Below, one piece after another: positions 1 to 7,956 of a stretch of 8,278 nucleotides of DNA. The stretch comes from Acidimicrobiia bacterium. Lineage in GTDB: Bacteria; Actinomycetota; Acidimicrobiia; UBA5794; UBA11373. Below the pieces are notes generated by a model, which was given only the letters and a program-made list of their open reading frames with translations, was not told the DNA's origin and did not search any database. The translations under genes were made by a program, and so were the position numbers. Every line of letters begins with the position of its first letter. The first letter of the stretch is position 1. The stretch spans positions 1 to 8,278 of the forward strand of contig JALOLI010000038.1 in the NCBI GenBank assembly GCA_025456165.1, read 5' to 3'.

Positions 1-197
1 CGGGCCTTGTCCATCTTCTTGCAGTAGGCGCCGATGACCCGGCGGTAGAGGGCGTCGTCGACCTCCCCGTGGAACCCGGGCTCGGTGCGAGCCCGGGCCA
101 CCTCGGTCTCGACCTGGCGGATCACATCCAACCGCCTGCGGTCGCGTCCCCGAATTGCGTCCTTCAATTCTGCGGCGAGTTCTTCGTGGATGGACAT
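1..197 (-). CDS. GatB/YqeY domain-containing protein (5' part, runs off the window)
   Basis: The reading frame starts at ATG 195-197 and stays open to the window edge, giving the first 65 residues. The N-terminus MSIHEELAAELKDAIRGRD followed by RRLDVIRQVETEVARA is the helical start typical of YqeY-like proteins. The segment PGFHGEVDDALYRRVIGAYCKKMDKA matches the form of this family that I recall from actinobacteria. YqeY resembles the tail domain of the GatB amidotransferase subunit, which contacts tRNA; the stand-alone protein has no settled function. An in-frame TGA lies three codons upstream, so the ATG cannot be moved further out. The nearest purine-rich ribosome-binding motif (GAGGAG) is 14 bases away, which is long. 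A TACGCT box eight bases before the ATG would suit leaderless transcription instead. The gene is divergent from whiB. The family call is firm; the start is fairly firm. Confidence 0.85.
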   Translation of the reverse strand, partial: MSIHEELAAELKDAIRGRDRRRLDVIRQVETEVARARTEPGFHGEVDDALYRRVIGAYCKKMDKA

Positions 198-263
198 CGT
201 CGTTCAGCGTACTCCTCGTTCGGCCCCGGCGAGCGATCCTGGGAAGCGCTTTCAGGAGATCGG

Positions 264-292
264 TTGACGAGCCTGCGCCTCCGGCCTATCTT
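264..292 (+). promoter_or_regulatory. Candidate sigma-70-type promoter upstream of whiB
   Basis: TTGACG at 264-269 (five of six consensus bases) is followed after exactly 17 bases by TATCTT at 287-292 (four of six). The predicted transcription start is near 299. This is the best -35/-10 pair in the 174-base divergent gap. It would place the CRP-like palindrome at 307-322 just downstream of the transcription start, a position that favours repression. A second, activator-dependent promoter closer to the gene is equally possible: GATAAC at 359-364 would start a transcript at about 371-372, directly at the GTG. Confidence 0.45.
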
Positions 293-306
293 GTATGAGG
301 CTTGCT

Positions 307-322
307 TGTGAACCACTTCACA
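307..322. promoter_or_regulatory. CRP/GlxR-type operator palindrome upstream of whiB
   Basis: TGTGAACCACTTCACA is a perfect inverted repeat: six-base arms TGTGAA and TTCACA separated by CCAC. It matches the CRP-family consensus TGTGA-N6-TCACA at all ten specified positions. It lies alone in the intergenic region, 50 bases before the preferred whiB start. In Mycobacterium tuberculosis the cAMP receptor protein Rv3676 is known to bind and control the whiB1 promoter, so site and gene fit together. Whether it activates or represses depends on which transcription start is real. Another Crp/Fnr-family protein could also be the binder. Confidence 0.65.
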
Positions 323-371
323 TTCCACGGCCAGGAATAGAGAAAAGAACCCGATCTTGATAACCCTCACT

Positions 372-629
372 GTGACCGACTGGCGCGATACCGCCGCCTG
401 CCGGGATTCCGAACCGAATCTGTTCTTCCCCATCGGCTCCACCGGGCCCGCCGTCGACCAGATCGAGGCCGCCAAGGCCATCTGCGTCGAGTGCATCGTC
501 CGGGAGGACTGCCTGACCTACGCCCTGGAGACCAACCAGGAGGCCGGGGTCTGGGGAGGCTACGCCGAGGACGAGCGCCGGCGGCTGCGCAAGCGCTGGC
601 TCGCCGAGCGGCGCCGCCGCGCCGGCTAG
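372..629 (+). CDS. whiB: WhiB-family iron-sulfur transcriptional regulator, WhiB1-like
   Basis: This is a small cytoplasmic regulator expected to bind a 4Fe-4S cluster sensitive to NO and O2 and to act with the housekeeping sigma factor; that role is family knowledge. From the GTG start the protein has 85 residues. The cluster ligands are C10, C38, C41 and C47 (spacing 27, 2 and 5 residues), the same spacing as M. tuberculosis WhiB1 as I recall it (84 residues). The hallmark CRDSEPNLFFPIG follows the first cysteine. The GVWGG turn is at about 59-63, followed by EDERRRLRKR and an arginine-rich tail likely to contact DNA. An in-frame TTG at 357 would add five residues and has a weak purine-rich AGAGAAAAG upstream. 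I prefer GTG because VTDWRD aligns with the usual MTDWR or MDWR start, although it has no ribosome-binding motif and would have to be leaderless. A hairpin at 642-665 ends the unit. Confidence 0.93.
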   Translation: MTDWRDTAACRDSEPNLFFPIGSTGPAVDQIEAAKAICVECIVREDCLTYALETNQEAGVWGGYAEDERRRLRKRWLAERRRRAG

Positions 630-641
630 GACGCTCCCTCG

Positions 642-665
642 CCACCCCCGGCCGTCCGGGGGTGG
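642..665. terminator. Strong GC hairpin between convergent whiB and the DUF3107 gene
   Basis: A perfect 10-base-pair stem (CCACCCCCGG with CCGGGGGTGG) closes a four-base loop, CCGT. It starts 13 bases after the whiB stop and ends one base before the DUF3107 stop codon on the other strand. No run of T follows on either strand, as is common for terminators in high-GC actinobacteria. It probably serves both converging transcripts. Confidence 0.65.
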
Positions 666-666
666 T

Positions 667-891
667 TCACCCTTTGCGAAAACCCACCCGGGTGGACTTC
701 TCCGCCTCGACGTCGACGTAGGCGATCTTGTCGACCACCAGGCCGTGGCGGCGCCCTTCCACATCTGCGACCCAGAGGATCCTCTCGCCCGCCTCCACCG
801 CCTGCTGGAAGGAGCGCACCAGATCATCGGCATCGGCCACTTCGAGATCGAGCTCGCGCGCCGTCATGGTCATCCCGATCCGCACCCGCAC
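667..891 (-). CDS. DUF3107 family small protein
   Basis: This 74-residue soluble protein matches the actinobacterial DUF3107 family, of which M. tuberculosis Rv3208A (TB9.4) is a member as I recall. The start MRVRIGMTMTARELDLE corresponds to the family's usual M-x-V-x-IG-x(5)-RE-L pattern. The middle, ILWVADVEGRRHGLVVDKIAYVDVE, is the conserved core with the IAYV strand. The end, TRVGF, is also conserved. It has no cysteine, signal peptide or membrane segment. No biochemical function is established. The GTG at 891 is chosen over the GTG at 885 because GGAGGAGG lies five bases upstream and the resulting N-terminus fits the family. It is the second gene of the mrp operon, 12 bases after mrp, so it should be co-translated with it. 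Confidence 0.85.
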   Translation of the reverse strand: MRVRIGMTMTARELDLEVADADDLVRSFQQAVEAGERILWVADVEGRRHGLVVDKIAYVDVEAEKSTRVGFRKG

Positions 892-896
892 CGCAG

Positions 897-906
897 CCTC
901 CTCCTA
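897..906 (-). promoter_or_regulatory. Ribosome-binding site of the DUF3107 gene fused to the mrp stop codon
   Basis: On the minus strand the ten bases read TAGGAGGAGG. The first three are the mrp stop codon and the rest is a near-perfect Shine-Dalgarno sequence, five bases before the GTG start. A ribosome ending mrp therefore sits on the initiation site of the next gene, which suggests coupled translation and a fixed ratio of the two proteins. Confidence 0.7.
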
Positions 907-1986
907 GTCGACCTTGAGTTCGACGCGCCGCCGCGCCCGGGGTCGCAGGGCGGCAATACGGCCGGCGAGAGCCTCGAACGCCGCCGCCGCCTCAGAAGCC
1001 GGGGCGACAAGCATCGCCGGCTCCCCCCGGTCGGCCCCTTCCCGCATCGCCGGCACCAGGGGCACTTGCCCGAGCAGTGGCACCCCCAGGTCGGCGGCGA
1101 GCTCGGCCCCGCCCCCGGCGCCGAAGATCTCGTAGCGGCGGCCATCGTCGCCGGTGAACCAGGACATGTTCTCCACCACGCCGGCGACCTCCTGTTCCAT
1201 CTTGACCGCCATCAGGGCGGAGCGGCGGGCCACCCGCTGCGCCGTGGGCTGCGGAGTGGTCACCACCACGGTCAGCGCCCCGGGGACGAACTGCGACAAG
1301 GAGATCGGCACGTCGCCGGTGCCGGGGGGCAGGTCGAGGAGCAGGAACTCGGGCTCGTCCCAGAACACCTCGTCTAGGAACTGCTCCAGGGCCTTGTGGA
1401 GCATCGGCCCCCGCCAGATGACGGCCTGGTCGGGGGGCACGAAGAAGTCCATGGAGATGACCCGCACCCCGTGGGCGGACGGGGGCAAGATCAGGCCGCC
1501 GAGGACTGCCGGAGACTCCTCGATGCCCAGCATCCGCGGGATGGAGAAGCCCCACACATCGGCGTCGAGCACCGCCACGTCGTGCCCCGCACGGGCGAGG
1601 GCCACCGCGGTGTTGGCCGCCACCGACGACTTGCCCACCCCGCCCTTGCCCGAGGAGATGCTGATCACCCGGGTGCGGGAGCCGTCGCCGCCCGGCCGCG
1701 TCGGGAGCCCGGCCCGGAGGCGAGCGCTCAGGCCTTCCTGCGCGGCGGCGTCCATGCCCTGGACCACCGTCTCGGCAGCTGCCGCCCCGGCGGCGCGCGC
1801 CGCCTCCTCCACCGCCGCCTCGATCTCTCCCGGAGCGAACAGGGCCTCGGGCAGGTCGAGGGTCACCCGCACCCCGCCGCCCGGGACGGAATCGACCGCG
1901 ACCACCAGGCCCAGCGCATCCAGCGTGCGGCGCAGTCGGGTCAGGACGACGGCTCCGACGGCATCACGAACGGCCGGCAGATTCAA
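904..1986 (-). CDS. mrp: Mrp/ApbC/NBP35-type P-loop ATPase, cysteine-free
   Basis: This 360-residue MinD-like ATPase belongs to the family that carries and delivers Fe-S clusters. Residues 1-78 take the place of the DUF59/MIP18 domain but lack the usual DPE motif. Residues 106-345 form the ATPase: deviant Walker A GKGGVGKSS at 113-121, DADVWGFSIPRMLG at 141-154, LLLDLPPGTGDVP at 215-227, TTPQPTA at 243-249, VVENMSWF at 270-277. Where ApbC homologues carry the cluster-binding CPHC-type pair, this protein reads TGDDGRRYEIFG, and no cysteine occurs anywhere. I recall that many actinobacterial Mrp proteins also lack the pair. The TTG start at 1986 is chosen for the AAGGGAGG site six bases upstream. 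The frame stays open much further but would then run through the divergent regulator gene, which is not credible. It is first in an operon with DUF3107. Confidence 0.9.
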   Translation of the reverse strand: MNLPAVRDAVGAVVLTRLRRTLDALGLVVAVDSVPGGGVRVTLDLPEALFAPGEIEAAVEEAARAAGAAAAETVVQGMDAAAQEGLSARLRAGLPTRPGGDGSRTRVISISSGKGGVGKSSVAANTAVALARAGHDVAVLDADVWGFSIPRMLGIEESPAVLGGLILPPSAHGVRVISMDFFVPPDQAVIWRGPMLHKALEQFLDEVFWDEPEFLLLDLPPGTGDVPISLSQFVPGALTVVVTTPQPTAQRVARRSALMAVKMEQEVAGVVENMSWFTGDDGRRYEIFGAGGGAELAADLGVPLLGQVPLVPAMREGADRGEPAMLVAPASEAAAAFEALAGRIAALRPRARRRVELKVD

Positions 1987-1992
1987 CTGAAT

Positions 1993-2000
1993 CCTCCCTT
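1993..2000 (-). promoter_or_regulatory. Ribosome-binding site that sets the TTG start of mrp
   Basis: AAGGGAGG on the minus strand lies six bases before TTG 1984-1986. No comparable motif precedes any other in-frame start nearby. It decides between the 360-residue Mrp and the much longer open frame. Confidence 0.65.
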
Positions 2001-2034
2001 GGGGACGTGGCGACACTAGCGACGGCATACGCCC

Positions 2035-2040
2035 TACCCT
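2035..2040 (+). promoter_or_regulatory. Candidate -10 box for a leaderless SufR-like transcript
   Basis: TACCCT (TANNNT type) ends six bases before the GTG start at 2047. No Shine-Dalgarno motif precedes that GTG. This is the usual look of a leaderless actinobacterial gene, with the transcript starting at the start codon. I see no good -35 element. The whole mrp/regulator divergent gap is only 60 bases, so promoters of the two genes must nearly overlap. TAGTGT on the minus strand (complement of 2013-2018) is a possible -10 for mrp. Confidence 0.35.
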
Positions 2041-2046
2041 CTGCCC

Positions 2047-2736
2047 GTGGCTGCCAACGACTTCGACCGCGCCCTGGGCCGGCTGACCGGGACCCTGGGA
2101 GACCCCACCCGGCGCGCCATCTACCTCACCGTGCGGGAGTCCGAGGAGCCCATCACCGCGGCCCGCGTCTCCGAGCTGTTCGGCATTCACCCCAACGTGG
2201 CCCGCCATCACCTCGACCGCCTGATGGCCGACGGGTACTTGCGAATCGGCACCCGCCCCGACTCCCGCCCCGCCGGCGTGGGCCGGCCGCCCCGGGTCTT
2301 CGAGGCCACCGATACCGACGTCTCGATCGCCTACCCCGCCCGCCGCCACGACCTGCTCGCCGAGTTGCTCGTCCGGGTGGTCGAGCGCCTCGACCCCGAG
2401 GAAGGCCCCCGGGTGGCCGAAGAGGTAGGCCGGGCCTACGGCGAGGAACTGGCGGCGGCCGTCGGCCTGCCCGGAGAGAAGGGGCTCACCCCCGCCCTGG
2501 ACGCCGTGGCCCGCGCCCTCACCGGCGTCGGGTTCGATTTCACCGCCGACGCCGCCCAGGGACGCCTCCTCAGCGGTGCCTGCCCGTTCGGCCGCACCGC
2601 CACCGACCACCCCGAAGTCGTGTGCCGCCTCGACCTCGGCATCGTGCAGGGGCTCATGGCCGCCGCCGGCGGCAAGCCGGACAAGGTGGCCATCGCCAGG
2701 CGCCGGGGCCCCGCCGGGACCTGCCGGTCCTCCTGA
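2047..2736 (+). CDS. SufR/COG2345-like winged-helix regulator with probable Fe-S or metal ligands
   Basis: This is a 229-residue DNA-binding regulator. Residues 8-90 form an ArsR/DeoR-like winged helix: LGDPTRRAIYLTV at 17-29, the recognition region HPNVARHHLDRLMADGYL at 48-65, and an arginine/proline-rich wing ending in GRPPRVFEAT. Residues 100-175 are helical. The C-terminal segment carries C179 in ACPFG, C193 in HPEVVCRLDLG and C226 four residues from the end. The CPF...VCxLxLGxxxGL layout is that of actinobacterial SufR-like repressors, where three cysteines bind an Fe-S cluster that controls DNA binding (family knowledge). It is not in a suf operon here: it sits divergent from mrp and 55 bases upstream of aconitase, itself a 4Fe-4S enzyme. 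That supports Fe-S or redox sensing by inference. A different metal or ligand remains possible. The GTG start has no ribosome-binding motif and is probably leaderless. Confidence 0.85.
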   Translation: MAANDFDRALGRLTGTLGDPTRRAIYLTVRESEEPITAARVSELFGIHPNVARHHLDRLMADGYLRIGTRPDSRPAGVGRPPRVFEATDTDVSIAYPARRHDLLAELLVRVVERLDPEEGPRVAEEVGRAYGEELAAAVGLPGEKGLTPALDAVARALTGVGFDFTADAAQGRLLSGACPFGRTATDHPEVVCRLDLGIVQGLMAAAGGKPDKVAIARRRGPAGTCRSS

Positions 2737-2761
2737 GAGCGCACCGACCGCCGGGTATCCT
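2733..2761 (+). promoter_or_regulatory. Candidate acnA promoter overlapping the end of the regulator gene
   Basis: CTGAGA at 2733-2738 (four of six bases of TTGACA) is followed after 17 bases by TATCCT at 2756-2761 (four of six). The predicted start is near 2768, leaving a leader of about 24 bases that contains GGAG at 2780-2783, eight bases before the acnA ATG. The -10 is overlapped by a short inverted repeat, GGTA-N6-TACC at 2754-2767, which could be an operator. It would let acnA be transcribed separately from the regulator gene. Confidence 0.4.
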
Positions 2762-2791
2762 CGTACCGCCCCATCCCACGGAGTAGCAGCC

Positions 2792-5458
<2,667 letters not shown>

Positions 5459-5464
<6 letters not shown>

Positions 5465-5479
5465 GACCCCGGCTCAGTC
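5459..5479. terminator. Short hairpin spanning both stop codons of acnA and the sulfite-oxidase-like gene
   Basis: GGCTGAG and CTCAGTC can pair over seven positions (one G-T pair) around a seven-base loop. The gap between the two convergent stop codons is only nine bases. The stem is modest and no T run follows, so a terminator role is plausible rather than clear. Confidence 0.35.
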
Positions 5480-6064
5480 GCCCCAGTAGCGCTGCTCCCG
5501 CCAGGGGTCGCCGTACATGTGGTACCCATTGCGCTCCCAGAAGCCGGGCTCGTCGTGGTCGAGCAGATCGAAGCCCCGGGCCCACTTCACCGACTTCCAG
5601 AAGTAGAGGTGGGGGACCACCAGCCGCAGGGGCCAGCCGTGCTCGGGTTCGATCTCGGCACCGGCGTACCGGTAGGCGAAGACGTTCCCGGGGCGGGCGA
5701 AGTCGGCCAGCGGCAGGTTGGCGGTGAAGCCGTGCTCGGCCCGCACCAGCACGTGAGTGGCCTGCGGCTCCGGCCGGGCCCGGGCGAGGAGGTCGGCCAC
5801 CGGGACCCCCTCCCAGCGGGTGTCGAGCTTGGACCACTTGGTCACGCAGTGGATGTCGGCGACCACCTCGCAAGTGGGCAGCCCCCGAAACGAGGCGAAG
5901 CCCAGGCGAAGCGGCTCGGCGACGAGGCCGCCCACGGTGAACTCCCAGGCGGCGGCATCCACCCGGGGCACCGTGCCGGCGTGCAGCACGGGCAGGCGCT
6001 CGGTCAGGTACTGGCCCGGCGGCACACGCCCTTCCCGGGCCCGGCGGGGATCGGTTTCGCTCAT
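5474..6064 (-). CDS. Sulfite-oxidase-like molybdopterin-dependent oxidoreductase (cytoplasmic)
   Basis: This 196-residue protein has the oxidoreductase molybdopterin-binding domain (Pfam Oxidored_molyb, COG2041) almost end to end. Its hallmark is ADIHCVTKWSKLDTRWEGV, where C73 is the expected cysteine ligand of molybdenum. Other family features are the WEFTVGGLV strand at 40-48, HGWPLRLVVPHLYFWKSVKWARGFDLLD in the C-terminal half, and the end FWERNGYHMYGDPWREQRYWGD. It has no signal peptide, twin-arginine motif, heme domain or dimerisation domain, so it is a short, soluble, probably cytoplasmic member, like those commonly labelled sulfite oxidase-like. Its substrate is unknown; true sulfite oxidase activity should not be assumed. 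The ATG at 6064 is favoured by GAGGTG five bases upstream. An in-frame start at 6130 is less likely because the extra 22 residues do not look like the family and cover the probable promoter. It is divergent from the TlpA-like gene. Confidence 0.88.
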   Translation of the reverse strand: MSETDPRRAREGRVPPGQYLTERLPVLHAGTVPRVDAAAWEFTVGGLVAEPLRLGFASFRGLPTCEVVADIHCVTKWSKLDTRWEGVPVADLLARARPEPQATHVLVRAEHGFTANLPLADFARPGNVFAYRYAGAEIEPEHGWPLRLVVPHLYFWKSVKWARGFDLLDHDEPGFWERNGYHMYGDPWREQRYWGD

Positions 6065-6084
6065 GAGATCACCTCGGGCCGGGG

Positions 6085-6090
6085 ATGCTA
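6085..6090 (-). promoter_or_regulatory. Candidate -10 box for the sulfite-oxidase-like gene
   Basis: TAGCAT on the minus strand (TANNNT type) lies 20 bases before the ATG, giving a short leader that contains the GAGGTG ribosome-binding site. No convincing -35 is seen. Confidence 0.3.
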
Positions 6091-6162
6091 CCGACTGGGC
6101 CCCTGCCACCTCGACCCCGGGCAGCGCCACGGCGCCGGCCCCGCTCAGCGCCGCGGGGCGGG

Positions 6163-6168
6163 TAAGGT
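6163..6168 (+). promoter_or_regulatory. TAAGGT element before the TlpA-like gene: -10 box or ribosome-binding site
   Basis: TAAGGT ends nine bases before the ATG. It can be read as a TANNNT -10 box for a near-leaderless transcript or as a weak AAGG ribosome-binding site. The sequence alone cannot decide. The rest of the 113-base divergent gap (6065-6177) is GC-rich with no other clear signal. Confidence 0.3.
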
Positions 6169-6177
6169 TCCCCTTCC

Positions 6178-6756
6178 ATGGCCCGCAACCCGGCTCCTCG
6201 CCGCCCCCGTTCCGGGCTCCCCCTCCTCGCCGCCCTGGCCGCAGCGCTTCTCTTTGCCGCCTGCGGTGACTCCACCCCGGAGCTCACCGCCCCGCAGTCG
6301 ACCGCGACGCAAGAGGCGTCATCGAGCACCGAAGGCCGGAGGCAACCCGCCCCCGCTCTGCAGGTGACCCTCTTCGACGGCAGCACCTTCGACCTGGGGG
6401 AGCACCTCAGCCGGGACGGCCGCCCGGTGGTGCTGAACCTGTGGGCCTCGTGGTGCCCGCCCTGCCGCGACGAGATGCCCCACTTCGACGCCGCCGCCCG
6501 CCGTCATCCCGAGATCCTCTTCCTCGGGGTGGCCGTCCGCGACGATCCGGAAGCGGCGGCCGCCACCGTCGCCGAACTGGCGCTTTCCTACGCTCTCGGC
6601 GCCGATCTCGACGGATCGGTGGATGCCGCCTTCCCCTCCCCCGGCCTGCCGGCCACCTTCCTCATCGGCAGCGACGGCACCCTCCTCGGGGCGGTCTACG
6701 GCGGCCTCGAGCCGGAGGACATAGAGGCCCTGGTGGACCGCTACCTGGCCGGGTAG
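6178..6756 (+). CDS. TlpA/ResA-type thioredoxin-like lipoprotein
   Basis: This 192-residue extracytoplasmic thiol-disulfide protein is anchored to the membrane by a lipid. Residues 1-29 are a lipoprotein signal: basic RNPAPRRPRSG, a hydrophobic run LPLLAALAAALLFAAC, and the lipobox cysteine C29. A Ser/Thr/Gln-rich linker (30-58) leads to a thioredoxin fold at about 60-192. The active site is WCPPC at 92-96 within NLWASWCPPCRDEMP, the classical TlpA/ResA/CcmG form. The cis-proline is P158 in LPATFLIGSDGT. Such proteins usually reduce extracytoplasmic disulfides, for example on apocytochrome c. No cytochrome-maturation gene lies next to it here, so its partner is unknown. It is divergent from the sulfite-oxidase-like gene and convergent with the membrane HD gene, with nine bases between stop codons. 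All catalytic residues are intact. Confidence 0.92.
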   Translation: MARNPAPRRPRSGLPLLAALAAALLFAACGDSTPELTAPQSTATQEASSSTEGRRQPAPALQVTLFDGSTFDLGEHLSRDGRPVVLNLWASWCPPCRDEMPHFDAAARRHPEILFLGVAVRDDPEAAAATVAELALSYALGADLDGSVDAAFPSPGLPATFLIGSDGTLLGAVYGGLEPEDIEALVDRYLAG

Positions 6757-6779
6757 CGCCGGACCTCACACCCCGGCGC
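6756..6779. terminator. GC hairpin across the stop codons of the TlpA-like and HD-GYP-like genes
   Basis: GCGCCGG at 6756-6762 pairs perfectly with CCGGCGC at 6773-6779 around a ten-base loop. The left arm begins at the last base of the TlpA-like stop codon and the loop contains the stop codon of the opposing gene. There is no T run. It is a probable shared terminator for two convergent genes. Confidence 0.4.
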
Positions 6780-7956
6780 AGCCGCGGCGCTGCAGGACCC
6801 GGCGCAGCGCGGCGAGGATCTCCGGGTCGTACTCGTAAGCCACGCCGCGATGCAGGACTTCCAGGGCATCCCCAGGCTCCAAGCCCCCGCCCACGGCGTA
6901 GTCGTAGGCGGTGGCCACCTTCACCACCTGGGCGGCCGGGGGCAGGCCGGGATCGCGAACCTCCCCGGGCCGGCGATAGGGACGGGGGGATTCGGCCACC
7001 AACGCCGCCACCTCCTGCAGCGTGGGGGCCTCGGCGATGATCGCCGAGCTCCACTGCGCCAGGTCGGAGGCGGTGAACCCTCCGCCGGAAGCCAGAGACG
7101 GGGCTCCCATCACCACCCGGCCGATGTCGGCCAGCAGGGTGGCGTCCTCGATGCGCCGGATGTCGCCCGGGGACAGCTTCAGCTCGCCCCCCAAGGCAAC
7201 CGCCACGTCGGCGGAGCGCTCGGCGTGGCCGGGTATCGAGAAACCCCCGGCCTCGGGCACCCGGCCGAGGGCCCGGATGGTCTGACGGTGTGTGGCCGAC
7301 GCTGACGCCAGGCGGTCGAAAGCCAGGTGCACGAAGCCGTAAGGCAAGCCCGCAAGAAGGGCCGCCCAGAGCCCCAGGGCGTCGGCCGTGATCCCGTAGA
7401 GGCTCCCGGCGGCGGCGAGCACCAGGTAGACCGGCCACTCCCGCAGGCCGGCCCGCCACAGCAGGCTGCCGGCAAAGCGCCGGCGGCGCTCGGTCCAGCC
7501 GGTACGGGCCCCGATCGAGGCCAGGTACCAGGCGGCGATGGCCAGAAGGACCAGGGCGAGGTCCAGCCAGGAGTTGGCCTCGTGAGCAACCAGGGGGTCG
7601 AGGCCGGCGAACACGGCGGCAAAGGCAGCCATGCCGGCGGCCTCGCCGGGGAGCAGGTCGGCGGAGGTCCTCTCCCCGTAGCGCAGCCGGGACACGGCCC
7701 AGCCCAGGGGGAGGCCCAGTGCCGCTCCCCATACCAGCGGGGCCACGGCGTGGCCCAGGACGGCGGCCGCTGCCACCGCCGGGCTCATCGGCTGGAGCCT
7801 CCCCTCGCCGGTCCGCAGCGGCAGGAGGTGGCCCAGGGCGAGGGCGGCGGCGATCACCAGGCTCAGCGCCAACTCATCGCGCCAGATGGCCGCGGTGAGC
7901 CCCCCGGCCATGACCATCGCCGGGAGGACCAGCCGCCACAGGAAGCGTTCAGGCAC
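6766..7956 (-). CDS. Multi-pass membrane protein with a degenerate HD/HD-GYP-like domain
   Basis: Of 396 residues, about the first 215 hold some six hydrophobic segments (near 5-25, 29-47, 58-88, 105-123, 130-150 and 174-213), separated by short charged loops. The C-terminal part (about 240-392) follows the HD-GYP layout: GHAERSADVAVALGGELKLSPGDIRRIEDATLLADIG at 243-279, then AQVVKVATAYDYAVGG, then YEYDPEILAALRRVL near the end. In active enzymes the second block reads LLHDIG. Here the metal-binding histidine is replaced by A276 and only D277 remains. The HHExxDGxGYP stretch is absent, with VAESPRPYRRPGE in about that place. Cyclic-di-GMP hydrolysis is therefore unlikely, and a sensory or scaffold role is an inference. 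The GTG at 7956 overlaps the upstream stop by eight bases, with AAGGAG ten bases before it; a longer in-frame start at 8019 would lie deep inside the upstream gene. Confidence 0.8.
   Translation of the reverse strand: MPERFLWRLVLPAMVMAGGLTAAIWRDELALSLVIAAALALGHLLPLRTGEGRLQPMSPAVAAAAVLGHAVAPLVWGAALGLPLGWAVSRLRYGERTSADLLPGEAAGMAAFAAVFAGLDPLVAHEANSWLDLALVLLAIAAWYLASIGARTGWTERRRRFAGSLLWRAGLREWPVYLVLAAAGSLYGITADALGLWAALLAGLPYGFVHLAFDRLASASATHRQTIRALGRVPEAGGFSIPGHAERSADVAVALGGELKLSPGDIRRIEDATLLADIGRVVMGAPSLASGGGFTASDLAQWSSAIIAEAPTLQEVAALVAESPRPYRRPGEVRDPGLPPAAQVVKVATAYDYAVGGGLEPGDALEVLHRGVAYEYDPEILAALRRVLQRRGCAGV

Noticed and set aside
367..375. TCACTGTGA, a short palindrome over the whiB GTG start, containing a TGTGA half-site.
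   Set aside because: Only four-base arms, and constrained by the coding sequence. It is too short to call a second CRP site, although a second site would be worth testing together with 307-322.
2010..2023. GCGAC direct repeat nine bases apart in the mrp/regulator divergent gap.
   Set aside because: Five-base repeats are expected by chance in GC-rich DNA and there is no inverted symmetry to suggest an operator.
6065..6130. A 22-residue N-terminal extension of the sulfite-oxidase-like protein, possibly a signal peptide.
   Set aside because: The extension has no basic-hydrophobic signal pattern and no twin arginine, and covers the probable promoter. ATG 6064 has a good GAGGTG site.
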